Positions 46,899 through 55,690 of a stretch of DNA of 60,685 nucleotides are shown piece after piece. Each line of letters begins with the position of its first letter. Position 1 is the stretch's first letter. Origin of the DNA: Alphaproteobacteria bacterium (GTDB taxonomy: Bacteria > Pseudomonadota > Alphaproteobacteria > UBA9219); contig JABDFY010000010.1 of assembly GCA_013286365.1 (NCBI GenBank), positions 1-60,685 on the forward strand, in the 5' to 3' direction. The position numbers and the translations under genes are program-made. Below the pieces are notes generated by a model. That model was not told the origin of the DNA, did no database searches, and saw only the letters and a list, made by a program, of their open reading frames with translations.

Positions 46899-46956
46899 GC
46901 ACCAAAACATTCTATCTATATGAAAAGTAATAATAATAAGAATGTGAAGAATTTAT

Positions 46957-47212
46957 ATACCCCTAAATGTACCCCAAGTGATTCAGCTCTTTTTTCTACA
47001 AGACTTTAGGTCAAAATGAATAAAGAAATTTGTTTTCCTCGTACGCACACGAACTCGCATCGCATAAAAAACTGTGCATGCTTTTTCTTAGTACAAGACT
47101 AGGAGTGCGGACTGCGACAGGGGTTGAAAAGTTCACTTATTACCTTCTATCTACAGGTAAAATCACTATCGTTTAAGTTATATTACCCCAAAGCTACCCC
47201 CGACCCCCAATG
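46957..47212. promoter_or_regulatory. Candidate integrase arm-type sites, distal side
   Basis: TATACCCC and TGTACCCCAA lie nine bases apart at 46957-46978, in the same arrangement as at the integrase end (58200-58220). A further cluster with ACCCCAAAGCTACCCCC follows at about 47184-47210. Shared boxes at both ends fit arm-binding sites of a tyrosine recombinase. Confidence 0.5.
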
Positions 47213-47317
47213 TTTAATCATGAGTCATAGAAATACCTTATAAAGATGAAGCGCATTGATAAATATGGTTCATGCAAGGTCATAGAGGAGCTTCACATAT
47301 TTGTAAGAACGTTTGAT

Positions 47318-48211
47318 TCAACTAAAGATAGCTATTTCAAGTTCACCACGCGTTGGAATATGTTTTTGTTCAATTATCTTTATTAAGACGCGCGCTAAAA
47401 TTCTGTAAGTTTCTGTAACAATCTCAAAATCAGCATTTCCTGTGCTGTGCGCTACCTCAGAGCGTTTATTATATAATTTGGAAATGTTTTTATAGAGATC
47501 CAATCGCTTTTCGCCGGCAGGCTCGAGATAGGCAGCCAATGCAGCCGAAATACGAAATCTAAGCTCTTGTTTAGCGGGCGAAAATAATTGTTCAATGGCG
47601 CCCCATAGGACCAATAATGCTATAGAATTTTTCTTCAACATAGTTACTGAGTCAAACGCAAGAAGGGCCATCGAAAAATCCGTACTAAGCATATATAATT
47701 CACCGCAATTAAACCAGTGATTACGAACCCACAGTAGTTCCGGCTCATTGAGTACATGGCTTGGATTTTCAATAGGTATGAGTCGCTCTGTAGTATTTTC
47801 TATCGCTACTATAATTGGATCTTCTGAAGACGATGCTATAGAAGAAAAAGCCATATTTGAAATGACTGGAACTTGTACCAGAGGAGTAATTTTTAACCTT
47901 AACAGTGCTGCAACCAGCCAGACAACATTTAACCGGTCAAAATGATTTGGTGGCTGTAGATTAGTCGGAACATAAAGTTGTACACGAATATCGAAAGTCG
48001 ATCCTCCTTTTGCCTGCTTCCATGGTGCTGAGTGAGATTGACCAGGAGAAACTGGTGTAAAAGCCATAATAAGATGTTGCATTAAGTGGGCATAGGTTGC
48101 GGACAGTACAATTCCATTGCCCAAAGCAAAACTATCGACACCTAAGGTCACAGGGTAGATACCCGCATAAATCTGATGATCATTTAGGTTCACAGTTTTT
48201 ATCCCAGCCAA
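47318..48211 (-). CDS. HEPN/Apea-like domain protein (possible RNase)
   Basis: 297 residues. The C-terminal third resembles Apea-type HEPN domains: 'IALLVLWGAIEQLFSPAKQELRFRISAALAAYL' then 'LYKNISKLYNKRSEVAHSTG'. Arg250 and His255 form the R-x4-H motif of HEPN ribonucleases. HEPN proteins often act in anti-phage defence or as toxins, cutting RNA. The N-terminal 150 residues are unassigned. The start appears to be TTG 48211, the first possible codon after a stop. It follows the TIGR04141-like gene by 24 bases, so the two form an operon. RNase activity is inferred from the motif only. Confidence 0.6.
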   Translation of the reverse strand: MAGIKTVNLNDHQIYAGIYPVTLGVDSFALGNGIVLSATYAHLMQHLIMAFTPVSPGQSHSAPWKQAKGGSTFDIRVQLYVPTNLQPPNHFDRLNVVWLVAALLRLKITPLVQVPVISNMAFSSIASSSEDPIIVAIENTTERLIPIENPSHVLNEPELLWVRNHWFNCGELYMLSTDFSMALLAFDSVTMLKKNSIALLVLWGAIEQLFSPAKQELRFRISAALAAYLEPAGEKRLDLYKNISKLYNKRSEVAHSTGNADFEIVTETYRILARVLIKIIEQKHIPTRGELEIAIFS

Positions 48212-48235
48212 GTCTTTCTAAGATTATTACTCTTA

Positions 48236-49798
48236 TCAGGCACTACGTTTTCCAATCTTCTTTTTTGTCACGGTATAGCCGTACCCCTGAAGTCGTCTAC
48301 GCGCATTTCTGAAACTAACCTTACTGAAAAAAGGAATCTCTAATGGATTACGAGACTTACTAATTATTGCAAAAACGATTTCATATTCACGAGGATCTGG
48401 TCGTGTATTTGTATTCTGTAGTTTGAACCCTGCAGGAAGTTTCTCGTTTAGCTTCTTTCGAAAGATTTCATCTTGTACAAACAATTCACCAGATACAACA
48501 CCTTGAGAAAAAAGGTGGTTCAACTGTGTGGAGCCGCCATACTTCTTGACATGTATGAGCTTTTTATCTTTAGTAGTTAGATCACAGAACTCGATGCTAC
48601 TATGCCCACCGCCATACGTAATCATCTGGCGATCCATGCAGTGTGAATCTGGAATTGTATCTGGCAATGATTTATTATATGTATTTTCATCTGCGTGGGC
48701 ATATTCTGGGAGTGAAATGGCTGACTCACCAGTGTTTTTGAATTCACGGCTTACTTCGTCCACAAAGTCTTTGGCAATTTCATACCATTTACCATTGTTT
48801 AGCACACATACTGTGCCATCACATTCAATCTCTGCGTAAATGCATTTGTAGGCGTTCCAATGATTGAATGCCTCGTCTGTCTTTGTTGATATAGCATAAA
48901 TTTGTGTTTTCTTTAGCAGATCCTGACTAATTTCGCGTTTGCCCAAAGATTCAAGAAATTCAGTAACGTTCAAATCAAGCGCTAAATTACCCTTACTAGA
49001 CCTAATGTAGCGAAATCCTTTAATATCAACCCAGTCAACAACTTCAGGAACGGCCATCCATATTTTTTCTAACTGTCTGGCTTTTAGGCGTTCGAGTAGA
49101 GATTCATCTAGTTTGTCTATGGCAGTTTTGTTGCGTATGTCCTTAATTTGATCAATCCAATTAAATTCCTTTTTGTACGCATCACTTTTGTAATACTTAA
49201 AGCACAACATCAGAAATTTTGTTATTGATTTTACATCAACTTTGACAGAAATACTGAGGGCGTCACGTCCAGAGATTGTTTTTCCGAGCTGTGAATCACG
49301 AGATCGGCCTGTTACTGAACTTATCAAATCTTGTTCAATATCAATTCCAAAATTAGCTGCCACACCTTCGCGACTCATTTGTTCCCGACTTTGTTTGGGA
49401 ATAGAGCCCAATGTAGTTTTATCTATACTTCGTAAACTTTTTGGGTCCACGGCATTGAGAACAACCCTTAGTCCGAAGCGATCTTCGATCACGCCTTCAT
49501 TTAATAAAGAACGACCAAAACCAAAACTCACTGCAAAAATATGTTTCTTACCCCCATTTTTTGTTTCTACAAGCAAGACACTTTTTGCATTTGATGTAAT
49601 GAGATTAAGCTTCCCCTTTAAAGTACCACCAAAGAAATCTTCTAGCCACGAAGGGGGATGGGCATGAGAGTCTTCCATGTAGAAAGTACCAATATCATCT
49701 ATGGGTTGGCTTTTTGTGCCTTCGGCAATAATATCTTCAAACCGACGATATTCAGGTTTAATAAGGTAGATATTTAATTTGTTAGTTTTATCACTCAC
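48236..49798 (-). CDS. TIGR04141/DUF6119-type sporadically distributed protein
   Basis: About 520 residues. The opening 'NKLNIYLIKPEYRRFEDII', then 'VLLVETKNGGKKHIFAVSFGFGRSLL', 'GLRVVLNAVDPKSLRSIDKTTL' and the later 'YGGGHSSIEFCDLTTKDKKLIHVKKYGGSTQLNHLFSQG', are the recurring landmarks of this family. It is scattered among bacteria and often on mobile DNA; its biochemistry is unknown to me. No signal peptide. The likeliest start is GTG 49798, six bases after AGGTGG; a TTG at 49804 would add two residues. It is upstream of, and co-oriented with, the HEPN gene. Confidence 0.7.
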   Translation of the reverse strand: MSDKTNKLNIYLIKPEYRRFEDIIAEGTKSQPIDDIGTFYMEDSHAHPPSWLEDFFGGTLKGKLNLITSNAKSVLLVETKNGGKKHIFAVSFGFGRSLLNEGVIEDRFGLRVVLNAVDPKSLRSIDKTTLGSIPKQSREQMSREGVAANFGIDIEQDLISSVTGRSRDSQLGKTISGRDALSISVKVDVKSITKFLMLCFKYYKSDAYKKEFNWIDQIKDIRNKTAIDKLDESLLERLKARQLEKIWMAVPEVVDWVDIKGFRYIRSSKGNLALDLNVTEFLESLGKREISQDLLKKTQIYAISTKTDEAFNHWNAYKCIYAEIECDGTVCVLNNGKWYEIAKDFVDEVSREFKNTGESAISLPEYAHADENTYNKSLPDTIPDSHCMDRQMITYGGGHSSIEFCDLTTKDKKLIHVKKYGGSTQLNHLFSQGVVSGELFVQDEIFRKKLNEKLPAGFKLQNTNTRPDPREYEIVFAIISKSRNPLEIPFFSKVSFRNARRRLQGYGYTVTKKKIGKRSA

Positions 49799-49894
49799 GG
49801 CCAACCACCTGTACTTTAATTCTCCACCACCCCAAGACTTTCTATGCTTAATTTAGACCATTTCTTTTGTTCCGGCCATAACTGCTTTTCTGTG

Positions 49895-50674
49895 TTACGG
49901 CTCAAAATCCACATATATTCCGTAGCCAGCAAGTACGTCGGCGCAGCCATTTTCCCAGGCCCAAGCAAGAAGTTCCATACTATCCCATTCAGGACGACGG
50001 AACGGCAAATTCTCGTCGCAATATTTCTTCCCACGTATGATGGGTGCAGATTGCTTGCGTGTTAACTGGCGCGGTTGCGAAGAGGGCCCCCTTGTTGAAA
50101 GTAGTGGTGATTTCAATTGCTCGCTATTGGGCGTGTTTAGAGTCTGATAACGTCCAAGATATTTTGACGTTCTTCTGGCGCGCGCAACTGACGCCCAAAT
50201 GCGTTTGACGCGTTTTGGCATGGGCCGCTTGAGGCCAAGCTCACGCTCCATCTCACGGGCTGCCTGCTTGGACTTGTTCCAATGGTGCCCTGGCCATATG
50301 GCTTTGCCCGTGGTCAGGCTGATGCGGTTCCAGATAACGTGGAAGTGTTGCCTTCCGTCCTTGACGTGTTCGACGATGACGCGCTGATGGCTATTGGGTT
50401 TATAACCATACTTTTCCTCGCAACGCTTAACGATTTTTAATACTTGCTCGTCGGTTAGGCGTTCATCTTTGAACGGATTGATAGAGATGTGATGTAAGGG
50501 CTTTGTAGCCTTGGTAGTACTGGCTATGGCCCACATGTTGTGGAAAGCCTCGTCCAGGTTCTGGGCATCTGGATCACTGATCTCAACGGTACGAATAAAC
50601 TCGTTCTTTCCGTGTTCTTTGAGATAGTCAGCGGCGGCCCTATAGCCACCTCGTATGTGGCTTTTGATGATCAT
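49895..50674 (-). CDS. Relaxase (MobA/VirD2-type nuclease domain), short
   Basis: 259 residues. Relaxases nick DNA at oriT and pilot it through a conjugation channel. The HUH-type metal motif is seen in 'DGRQHFHVIWNRI' (His-x-His), preceded by 'HHISINPFKDERLTDEQVLKIV' and followed by 'GKAIWPGHHWNKSKQAAREMEREL'. The protein stops soon after the nuclease domain, so it is shorter than many mobilization relaxases. Its ATG overlaps the stop of the MobC-like gene by 4 bases. With no type IV secretion genes in the element, it would need a helper. Confidence 0.78.
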   Translation of the reverse strand: MIIKSHIRGGYRAAADYLKEHGKNEFIRTVEISDPDAQNLDEAFHNMWAIASTTKATKPLHHISINPFKDERLTDEQVLKIVKRCEEKYGYKPNSHQRVIVEHVKDGRQHFHVIWNRISLTTGKAIWPGHHWNKSKQAAREMERELGLKRPMPKRVKRIWASVARARRTSKYLGRYQTLNTPNSEQLKSPLLSTRGPSSQPRQLTRKQSAPIIRGKKYCDENLPFRRPEWDSMELLAWAWENGCADVLAGYGIYVDFEP

Positions 50675-51303
50675 GGCGCTGGCTCCGTCTCACCACGGGC
50701 TAGGGTCTTCCTAACGGCCTTATGTGTCTCAAGCATTGAGGTTCCAAGAACGTCCAACATGGATTCACCCTGGGCCTGGGTGATGATCCTGCCATTGAGC
50801 TGTCTTGCTATCTGGTTGAGGTTATTTCCCTGCCGCGTTAGCTCACGGTTAATCACAAATAGAATACGGGTTAGCTCACGGTCATTGGTCGGTATATAGT
50901 CTCCACCCAAAGACAAACGACGGATATATTCACTACGTGTAACTCCGGCCTCTTTAGCCTTGGCATCAAGGAGCTTTATCTGGTCTTCAGAATAGCGGAC
51001 AGTGAGAGGTGCCCGTTCTTTTTTCCGGGGCTTCAGCCCGCATGACTTCTGTGTTACGCCCTGGCGTAATACGGAAGTCTCAACTTGCGCGTAGCTTTTG
51101 GACGAAACTGATTTAACAGGGCGTGTTGGTGTCACCACAGATTCTGACGTCCGTGGCGGCGATGCACGAGGTGTTACTGGCGGCGTTTTTGTCTGAGAGT
51201 TGGGATCAAGAGGTAGCGGCCATATAGAGCGCAGGAGAAGCGCTTTTGCAGCGCGAAACTGCAACTGAATGGGCTTAAGGGCGGGTGCAATCTTGTCCTT
51301 CAA
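50671..51303 (-). CDS. MobC-like relaxosome accessory protein
   Basis: 210 residues. A basic, Pro/Ser-rich N-terminal half leads to 'APLTVRYSEDQIKLLDAKAKEAGVTRSEYIRRLSLG', a ribbon-helix-helix-like opening typical of MobC, then 'ILFVINRELTRQGNNLNQIARQLN', the family's conserved helix. MobC helps the relaxase open oriT. The predicted start is TTG 51303. It is coupled to the relaxase (ATGA overlap) and follows the AlpA-like gene. An oriT is expected nearby, but I could not identify it. Confidence 0.7.
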   Translation of the reverse strand: MKDKIAPALKPIQLQFRAAKALLLRSIWPLPLDPNSQTKTPPVTPRASPPRTSESVVTPTRPVKSVSSKSYAQVETSVLRQGVTQKSCGLKPRKKERAPLTVRYSEDQIKLLDAKAKEAGVTRSEYIRRLSLGGDYIPTNDRELTRILFVINRELTRQGNNLNQIARQLNGRIITQAQGESMLDVLGTSMLETHKAVRKTLARGETEPAP

Positions 51304-51361
51304 ATATGTTCTCTTTAAAAGTTTTTAACCAAATACAGATCGTATAAATGTTCTCTTGCGT

Positions 51362-51634
51362 TTACTTTTTGGCGGCAGCTCTTGCTTGAATGCGTACGTT
51401 GACCCAGGCGGCGATTTCATGTTCGAGCCACCCTCTGGCGCGGATGCCGAGGGCTATTGGTTTGGGGAATGAGCCTTGGGCCATGCGTTTGTAGATCGAG
51501 GCACGGCATAGGCCGATGCGGGCTATAACTTCTGGGAGCCGCAAAATCCGTATGGGCCGATCATGTTTGGGAATATTCCAGATCTCACGTCCACTATTTA
51601 GGCTCTCGTGAAGGTTATGGTTAATGTCAGTCAA
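51362..51634 (-). CDS. AlpA-family excisionase/regulator
   Basis: 90 residues. 'ILRLPEVIARIGLCRASIYKRMAQGSFPKPIALG' and 'GWLEHEIAAWVNVRIQAR' are the winged-helix signature of AlpA/phage CP4-57 regulators, which control integrase expression or excision in P4-type elements. The start is TTG 51634 with a strong AAGGAGAG upstream. It heads the mobilization operon (AlpA, MobC-like, relaxase, then the TIGR04141 and HEPN genes). Confidence 0.82.
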   Translation of the reverse strand: MTDINHNLHESLNSGREIWNIPKHDRPIRILRLPEVIARIGLCRASIYKRMAQGSFPKPIALGIRARGWLEHEIAAWVNVRIQARAAAKK

Positions 51635-51757
51635 GTAACTCTCCTTCCTTTGAAAATGATCATCCGATCCTAAATTAACTTTGTTATCTCTCTTTCAACT
51701 TTGGCACCCGTGATTGACAGGCGAGGAGAAACTTGCGAGGGGTTGATGACAGGCATT

Positions 51758-51782
51758 AAAAAAGCCGCTGCCGATGGCAGCG
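51758..51782 (-). terminator. Minus-strand Rho-independent terminator upstream of alpA-like gene
   Basis: Read on the minus strand, CGCTGCC-ATC-GGCAGCG is followed by GC and six T. No annotated minus-strand gene ends here, so it may end a small RNA or leader that starts between 51783 and 51900. Confidence 0.7.
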
Positions 51783-51900
51783 TTATTGCTGCAGAGGTTA
51801 TGATTTCAAAACGTCGGTGATAAATATTGGGTGCCAAAATTAGGATTGAAGAAATAATTCGCAGTCATATTGGCAAGAACGTATTTGGGGTTGGATTTCT

Positions 51901-52443
51901 ATGAGTGATTTACGCACGACGGGATCAGAAGGCCGCTCGCTGAATTTAAAAAAGAACAATGTTCAAGCAACTGTCGGCACAGGCTTGATGAAAGCTCCTG
52001 CGCTACGTCAGAAGCCAGGCCCCAAGAAGAAAATAGAGTCGCGCTCTGAGAAGATAAGCTGCCGCTTAACCAGAAGCGAGAAAGTCAGTGGGGAGAGCTA
52101 CTGTAAGGCGCATGGTATAACCGAGGCCAAGCTTCTAAGGGCAAGCTATCTGGCTGCTATTACACAAACGCCGGATAACAGGATTAACGGGCTTGCCGAA
52201 GCGATTGCCCAGCTGCCCAACAAATCGAACGTACATATCAAAGAGGTTCTAAAAAAGAGCGGGCTAATCCTTCTGCTCACGCTCCTATGCGGCTTTGCTG
52301 CCCCTGTTGCAGCCAAGTATGCTCTTCAGGTCTATCAATTCGGAAGATCGATTGTGTATCACGCCCATGAATCTTGCATCTATCATACCGAAGAACCAGG
52401 ATGTGAGATGATACCTGATGATGGGATTCACCTAATACCTTAA
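51901..52443 (+). CDS. Hypothetical protein with C-terminal membrane segment
   Basis: 180 residues. A basic N-terminal half includes 'KISCRLTRSEKVSGESYCKAHGITEAKLLRASYL', which is shaped like a ribbon-helix-helix DNA- or partner-binding unit. A hydrophobic helix follows near residues 120-140 (SGLILLLTLLCGFAAPVAA), then a short Cys/His-containing tail. I do not recognise the family. It is divergent from the mobilization operon and could be part of its regulation or transfer. Confidence 0.5.
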   Translation: MSDLRTTGSEGRSLNLKKNNVQATVGTGLMKAPALRQKPGPKKKIESRSEKISCRLTRSEKVSGESYCKAHGITEAKLLRASYLAAITQTPDNRINGLAEAIAQLPNKSNVHIKEVLKKSGLILLLTLLCGFAAPVAAKYALQVYQFGRSIVYHAHESCIYHTEEPGCEMIPDDGIHLIP

Positions 52444-52502
52444 GTGTGCGTTATTTCGCCTGATTTGTGGATTTCGTGGATATTTTAATTTATGGACTTT
52501 AA

Positions 52503-53369
52503 ATGAAAATTTCGAGGCGAGTCTTCAACAGAGCAAGCACTGTAGTTACGGTACTCCTTGCTCAATACGCGTTCGCAAAGGCAGCAGAGCTCTGGCAGGA
52601 ATTTGGGCTGCAGCCAAGTGAATATGACAGTACTGTTACGCGAGATTTCGATAGCCTTAGAACCGAAGATTCTTATCTTGATCAAATTAGAAAAAGTATC
52701 GCTAGCGTAGCATTCCCAACTGACTCAGGCTCTGCAGTGTTGTTAGACGAACAAGGAACTGTCGTTTTATGTGATCATGAAGTAGACAGCCATCGTGCCG
52801 AATTAACTTTCTTCCCTCGCCAAGGCGTCTCCTGTCATGCAACTGCAATTGTCCGATACAATAATCCAAAGCAGGATTTCGCACTTGCCACGATGAACCC
52901 CTTTATTATCGGAGAATATGGATTACGCCCAATAAGGTTTGGGCCCATGGGATATGACGATATCAATTTTGGCAGCCGTGTGACGCTAGCCGGATATCGC
53001 GATTGGCGTCTGCAAGCATCTGTTGCGCGTATTTTGATGCTAAATGCAAAATTACCAGTAAGCTTTGACGGAGGTGAGAACGCGTGCAAAGTTTTGTCTC
53101 AAGGTGCGTCGCATCCTGGCATGTCAGGAGGGTGTGTTTTCAAAGATAGGTTGTTTAGAGGGTTAATCAATGCTGGCGCCAGCGTTTACGGCGCAGAAAT
53201 CATGACATATTTTACGCCCGCCGATGTCATACGGAATGCTTATGTTTCATTTTTCCCGGTTAGGGCAAGAATCGCAGGCGTTTCAGCTACGCGTGAAGAA
53301 ATGAATGATCCGAGAATGCCTGAGACATGCGCATTCGATAGGCGACAATTTTTATCCTATTTGATGTGA
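52503..53369 (+). CDS. Trypsin-like serine protease with twin-arginine-like signal
   Basis: 288 residues. The N terminus (SRRVFNRASTVVTVLLAQYAFAKA) has a twin-arginine motif and a hydrophobic stretch with a cleavage-like AKA, so export to the periplasm is likely. The S1 catalytic triad is visible in order: His92 (VVLCDHEVDS), Asp125 (KQDFALATM) and Ser208 (SHPGMSGGCVF, the GxSGG motif). The protein has no PDZ domain. Substrate unknown. It is cargo of the tRNA-Leu element, separated by about 40 bases from the following small gene. Confidence 0.7.
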   Translation: MKISRRVFNRASTVVTVLLAQYAFAKAAELWQEFGLQPSEYDSTVTRDFDSLRTEDSYLDQIRKSIASVAFPTDSGSAVLLDEQGTVVLCDHEVDSHRAELTFFPRQGVSCHATAIVRYNNPKQDFALATMNPFIIGEYGLRPIRFGPMGYDDINFGSRVTLAGYRDWRLQASVARILMLNAKLPVSFDGGENACKVLSQGASHPGMSGGCVFKDRLFRGLINAGASVYGAEIMTYFTPADVIRNAYVSFFPVRARIAGVSATREEMNDPRMPETCAFDRRQFLSYLM

Positions 53370-53408
53370 TATAAGTAACAAAGTTTTTTACAGGGCACGA
53401 TTTTTCAA

Positions 53409-53900
53409 ATGTCAATTTCATCAAAACTTCATAGTTGGTTTTGGAAAGCGTATATGGACGGTAGCCACCGCGCTTCATACGTTGCGGTCGCTGAAACCGT
53501 TTTCTTTCATTTAATGGCCAATATTGAAAACATTCGTGGCCATGGCGCGCTAACTTTTCCCTACCAATCATTAGCTGTAATTTCAGCCTTCTGCGCGTCT
53601 TATAATAACGTTGTAGCAACTGAACAATTCAGACGTCAGAGATTATCCTCCGCTGAAAAACGAGTGATGACTGTGCCACGAGCTTCTGCTTACTTCTTTT
53701 TTTCTGCCGTTGTAGGAAACAATTTGCCAGGTGCGGCTGTCGATCTTTGGCATGGTATATCATCCAATGCGTCGAACTTACCCGTTAACGAACAACCAAT
53801 ACGTCCTCAGGACAACACCCTCTATCTAAGACCAGGTATAGATGGGTCAATACGCGTTACAAGAAGTTTGCCAAATCGGTCAAAAGCTTCGAATGGATAA
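53409..53900 (+). CDS. Hypothetical protein (possible membrane protein)
   Basis: 163 residues without a family I know. Moderately hydrophobic stretches ('YVAVAETVFFHLMANI', 'YQSLAVISAFCASYNNVVA', 'ASAYFFFSAVVGNNLPGAAV') might be membrane helices. The end is basic and polar. It follows the protease gene on the same strand by 39 bases, so the two may act together. Confidence 0.5.
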   Translation: MSISSKLHSWFWKAYMDGSHRASYVAVAETVFFHLMANIENIRGHGALTFPYQSLAVISAFCASYNNVVATEQFRRQRLSSAEKRVMTVPRASAYFFFSAVVGNNLPGAAVDLWHGISSNASNLPVNEQPIRPQDNTLYLRPGIDGSIRVTRSLPNRSKASNG

Positions 53901-53948
53901 AATAATAACTTTGATTTATTTCCGCTCTCTTAAGCCCCTCAATAATTG

Positions 53949-54590
53949 TTATCCAGCCTTAGCCATGGCGGCTGGATATTTTTTCTTACGAAGCACATAA
54001 ACTACACGATCAATTTCAGGGTTTATATCTTTCGTGCGGTGAACAAGGTTTTTCCCCGCCAATTTTGCGGCAATCAACACGGGTTTAGCTTCAGCGGAAC
54101 TATTGTCAAAAGCCATAAAAGTATTGGCTTGCTTGGCAAACCAGCGCAGCTGTTTGTGCGAACGATGGTAACGGTCGATGGCTTTTGCCGCTTCAATATT
54201 GTGACCGCCTTTGGCTACTCTTACGCCAATACGTTCGGGCGAGAGCTCGGGCGGGTGAAGCGAAATATAAACTAAACCGATTTGGTATCCGCGTTTCTTT
54301 GCTTCAAGAACGTCATCGCGGTATTTGTCTGACGACAAAACCGTTTCAACGAAAAAGGATTTTCCCTCTTCTATATTTTTGATGACTTCGGCATCAATCT
54401 GCTGAGCAGCAAGAAGGTTTATCTCGTGAGGGGGTTTATCCGCAGGAAATTGTGAACGTAACTCTAATGTGCGTTCATCTGCGTTCAGTCGAGCAATATC
54501 CGGAATACCCAGTGTGGGGAGAAATTCTTTGGCAAAGCTGGTTTTTCCAGCTCCATTTGGCCCCGCGATTATCCACATCCATTTTGTCAT
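53949..54590 (-). CDS. Zeta-type toxin/kinase
   Basis: 213 residues. The P-loop IIAGPNGAGKTSF (Gly10-Ser18) and 'ARLNADERTLELR', then 'SFFVETVLSS' and 'GYQIGLVYISLHPPELSPERIGVRVAKGGHNI', match zeta toxins, which phosphorylate a cell-wall precursor sugar and stop growth. It lies 11 bases after the small gene at 54602-54901, a toxin-antitoxin layout. Such systems keep mobile elements from being lost. Whether this one phosphorylates UDP-GlcNAc is not shown. Confidence 0.75.
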   Translation of the reverse strand: MTKWMWIIAGPNGAGKTSFAKEFLPTLGIPDIARLNADERTLELRSQFPADKPPHEINLLAAQQIDAEVIKNIEEGKSFFVETVLSSDKYRDDVLEAKKRGYQIGLVYISLHPPELSPERIGVRVAKGGHNIEAAKAIDRYHRSHKQLRWFAKQANTFMAFDNSSAEAKPVLIAAKLAGKNLVHRTKDINPEIDRVVYVLRKKKYPAAMAKAG

Positions 54591-54601
54591 GTGGGTACCG
54601 C

Positions 54602-54901
54602 TCAGGCTTCTTTAGTTACAGGCCTCCCCCGTAAGCGATGGACAATCGTTCCATCCTCGCCTCTGCCGGGGGTAGGTATACCAAGCGCGTCATTCTCTTT
54701 GACGGCACGCTGAGCGGCTGTACCAATAGATACTTGAGCTACCCTGAGCAAACGCTCTTGGTCAGCAAAAGGATCGTCAGATGGTGTCGTTGGTTTAGCC
54801 ACTCTAATCCCCCAATAGGTCGATGGGGATATTGTGGCGTCTGTTGCCTCACTGGGCAAGCGCAGATTTAATACAAAATTAACCGTACCATCATCGGGCA
54901 T
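54602..54901 (-). CDS. Small partner of zeta-type toxin (putative antitoxin)
   Basis: 99 residues. It contains 'DDPFADQERLLRVAQVSIGTAAQRAVKENDALGIPTPGRGEDGTIVHRLRGRPV', without a fold I can name. The gene is just upstream of the zeta-type gene on the same strand, the place of the antitoxin in many epsilon/zeta-like pairs. It does not resemble classical epsilon. Confidence 0.55.
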   Translation of the reverse strand: MPDDGTVNFVLNLRLPSEATDATISPSTYWGIRVAKPTTPSDDPFADQERLLRVAQVSIGTAAQRAVKENDALGIPTPGRGEDGTIVHRLRGRPVTKEA

Positions 54902-55143
54902 AGTCTTCTAACCCATTGATAAAAATTGAAATCAATATTTCTTCAGCTACACAATTCAATTTTCTGAAAGTAAAAATCTAAATCAAAAAACAAACAGACA
55001 CGCAATGTATCATGCCGTCAGCCACACAAAATACAGTGGAATTACTTTTTACCAATAGGGGTATGAAGCTACAAAATTAAGGTGCCGCCTAGGTTACAAG
55101 GCAGTTAACTTGGCCAATTGTAGACTACATAAATCCACAACTA

Positions 55144-55392
55144 TTACTGGGGCCGCATTTTGCTGGCTATTACAATCAGCATCAAAACCACCAAAATTAT
55201 GAGCCATTTCACAATCCTGACCTGTTTATTGAGAGACGATAAATATGAAACCACGATGACTACATCTTGCCTTGTGTGAACAATAGCCCTGCGGACTTTT
55301 GGTTCCTCATAATCAGCCCCAGCTTCATCTTCTCCGACACTAACGGCACGTGCAACAGCGGCTGCTTCTTCGTCGTATTTGGAGCGCCCCAT
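55144..55392 (-). CDS. Small membrane protein
   Basis: 82 residues. An acidic N-terminal half is followed by a single membrane helix near the C terminus (WLIILVVLMLIVIAS) and a basic tail. No family is recognised. It starts at ATG 55392 in the right part of the element. The 242 bases between it and the zeta system contain no gene. Confidence 0.5.
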   Translation of the reverse strand: MGRSKYDEEAAAVARAVSVGEDEAGADYEEPKVRRAIVHTRQDVVIVVSYLSSLNKQVRIVKWLIILVVLMLIVIASKMRPQ

Positions 55393-55480
55393 AGCTAGCC
55401 TTTCTTGCGTAGTTTGTCTTTTACCTTCCGAGCTGCCTTCGCAATCTTAGTTATGCCTCAGTTTGAAAGTTAATAAAGCA

Positions 55481-55690
55481 ATGAATTTTATACAGCGAGA
55501 ACTTGATTTGATTAACTCGGCCCTGCGTGAGTCGCGCTCGGCTGAAGAATATCAACAGCTTTACGCGGCTCAGCAAGCCTTATCATGGGTGTTAGAACCA
55601 AGCGGCTTCAAAACGCCCTATAAGGTGATTATGGACACTCCGGCAAACTCAGAAGGTTGTCCTTCGTCGTCGTGTCTGCCTCAGTCTTAA
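55481..55690 (+). CDS. Small conserved-looking protein
   Basis: 69 residues from ATG 55481 (a TTG at 55463 would add six). 'FIQRELDLINSALRESRSAEEYQQLYAAQQALSWVLEP' is a helical segment I have seen in short unannotated rhizobial proteins, but no function is attached. Its 3' end overlaps the convergent DUF3892 gene by 62 bases. Confidence 0.5.
   Translation: MNFIQRELDLINSALRESRSAEEYQQLYAAQQALSWVLEPSGFKTPYKVIMDTPANSEGCPSSSCLPQS

Larger units (their letters stand above)
46776..47317. other. Left end of the tRNA-Leu integrative element (non-coding)
   Basis: No gene is visible in these 540 bases. They contain the candidate attachment core at 46881-46898 and paired GTACCCC-type boxes near 46957-46978 and 47184-47210, listed separately. 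The rest is AT-rich. Confidence 0.6.

Noticed and set aside
46881..46905. 8-bp inverted repeat TTGGTGCG/CGCACCAA as a terminator
   Set aside because: No T-run follows on either strand; the match to the tRNA-Leu end explains the left arm better.
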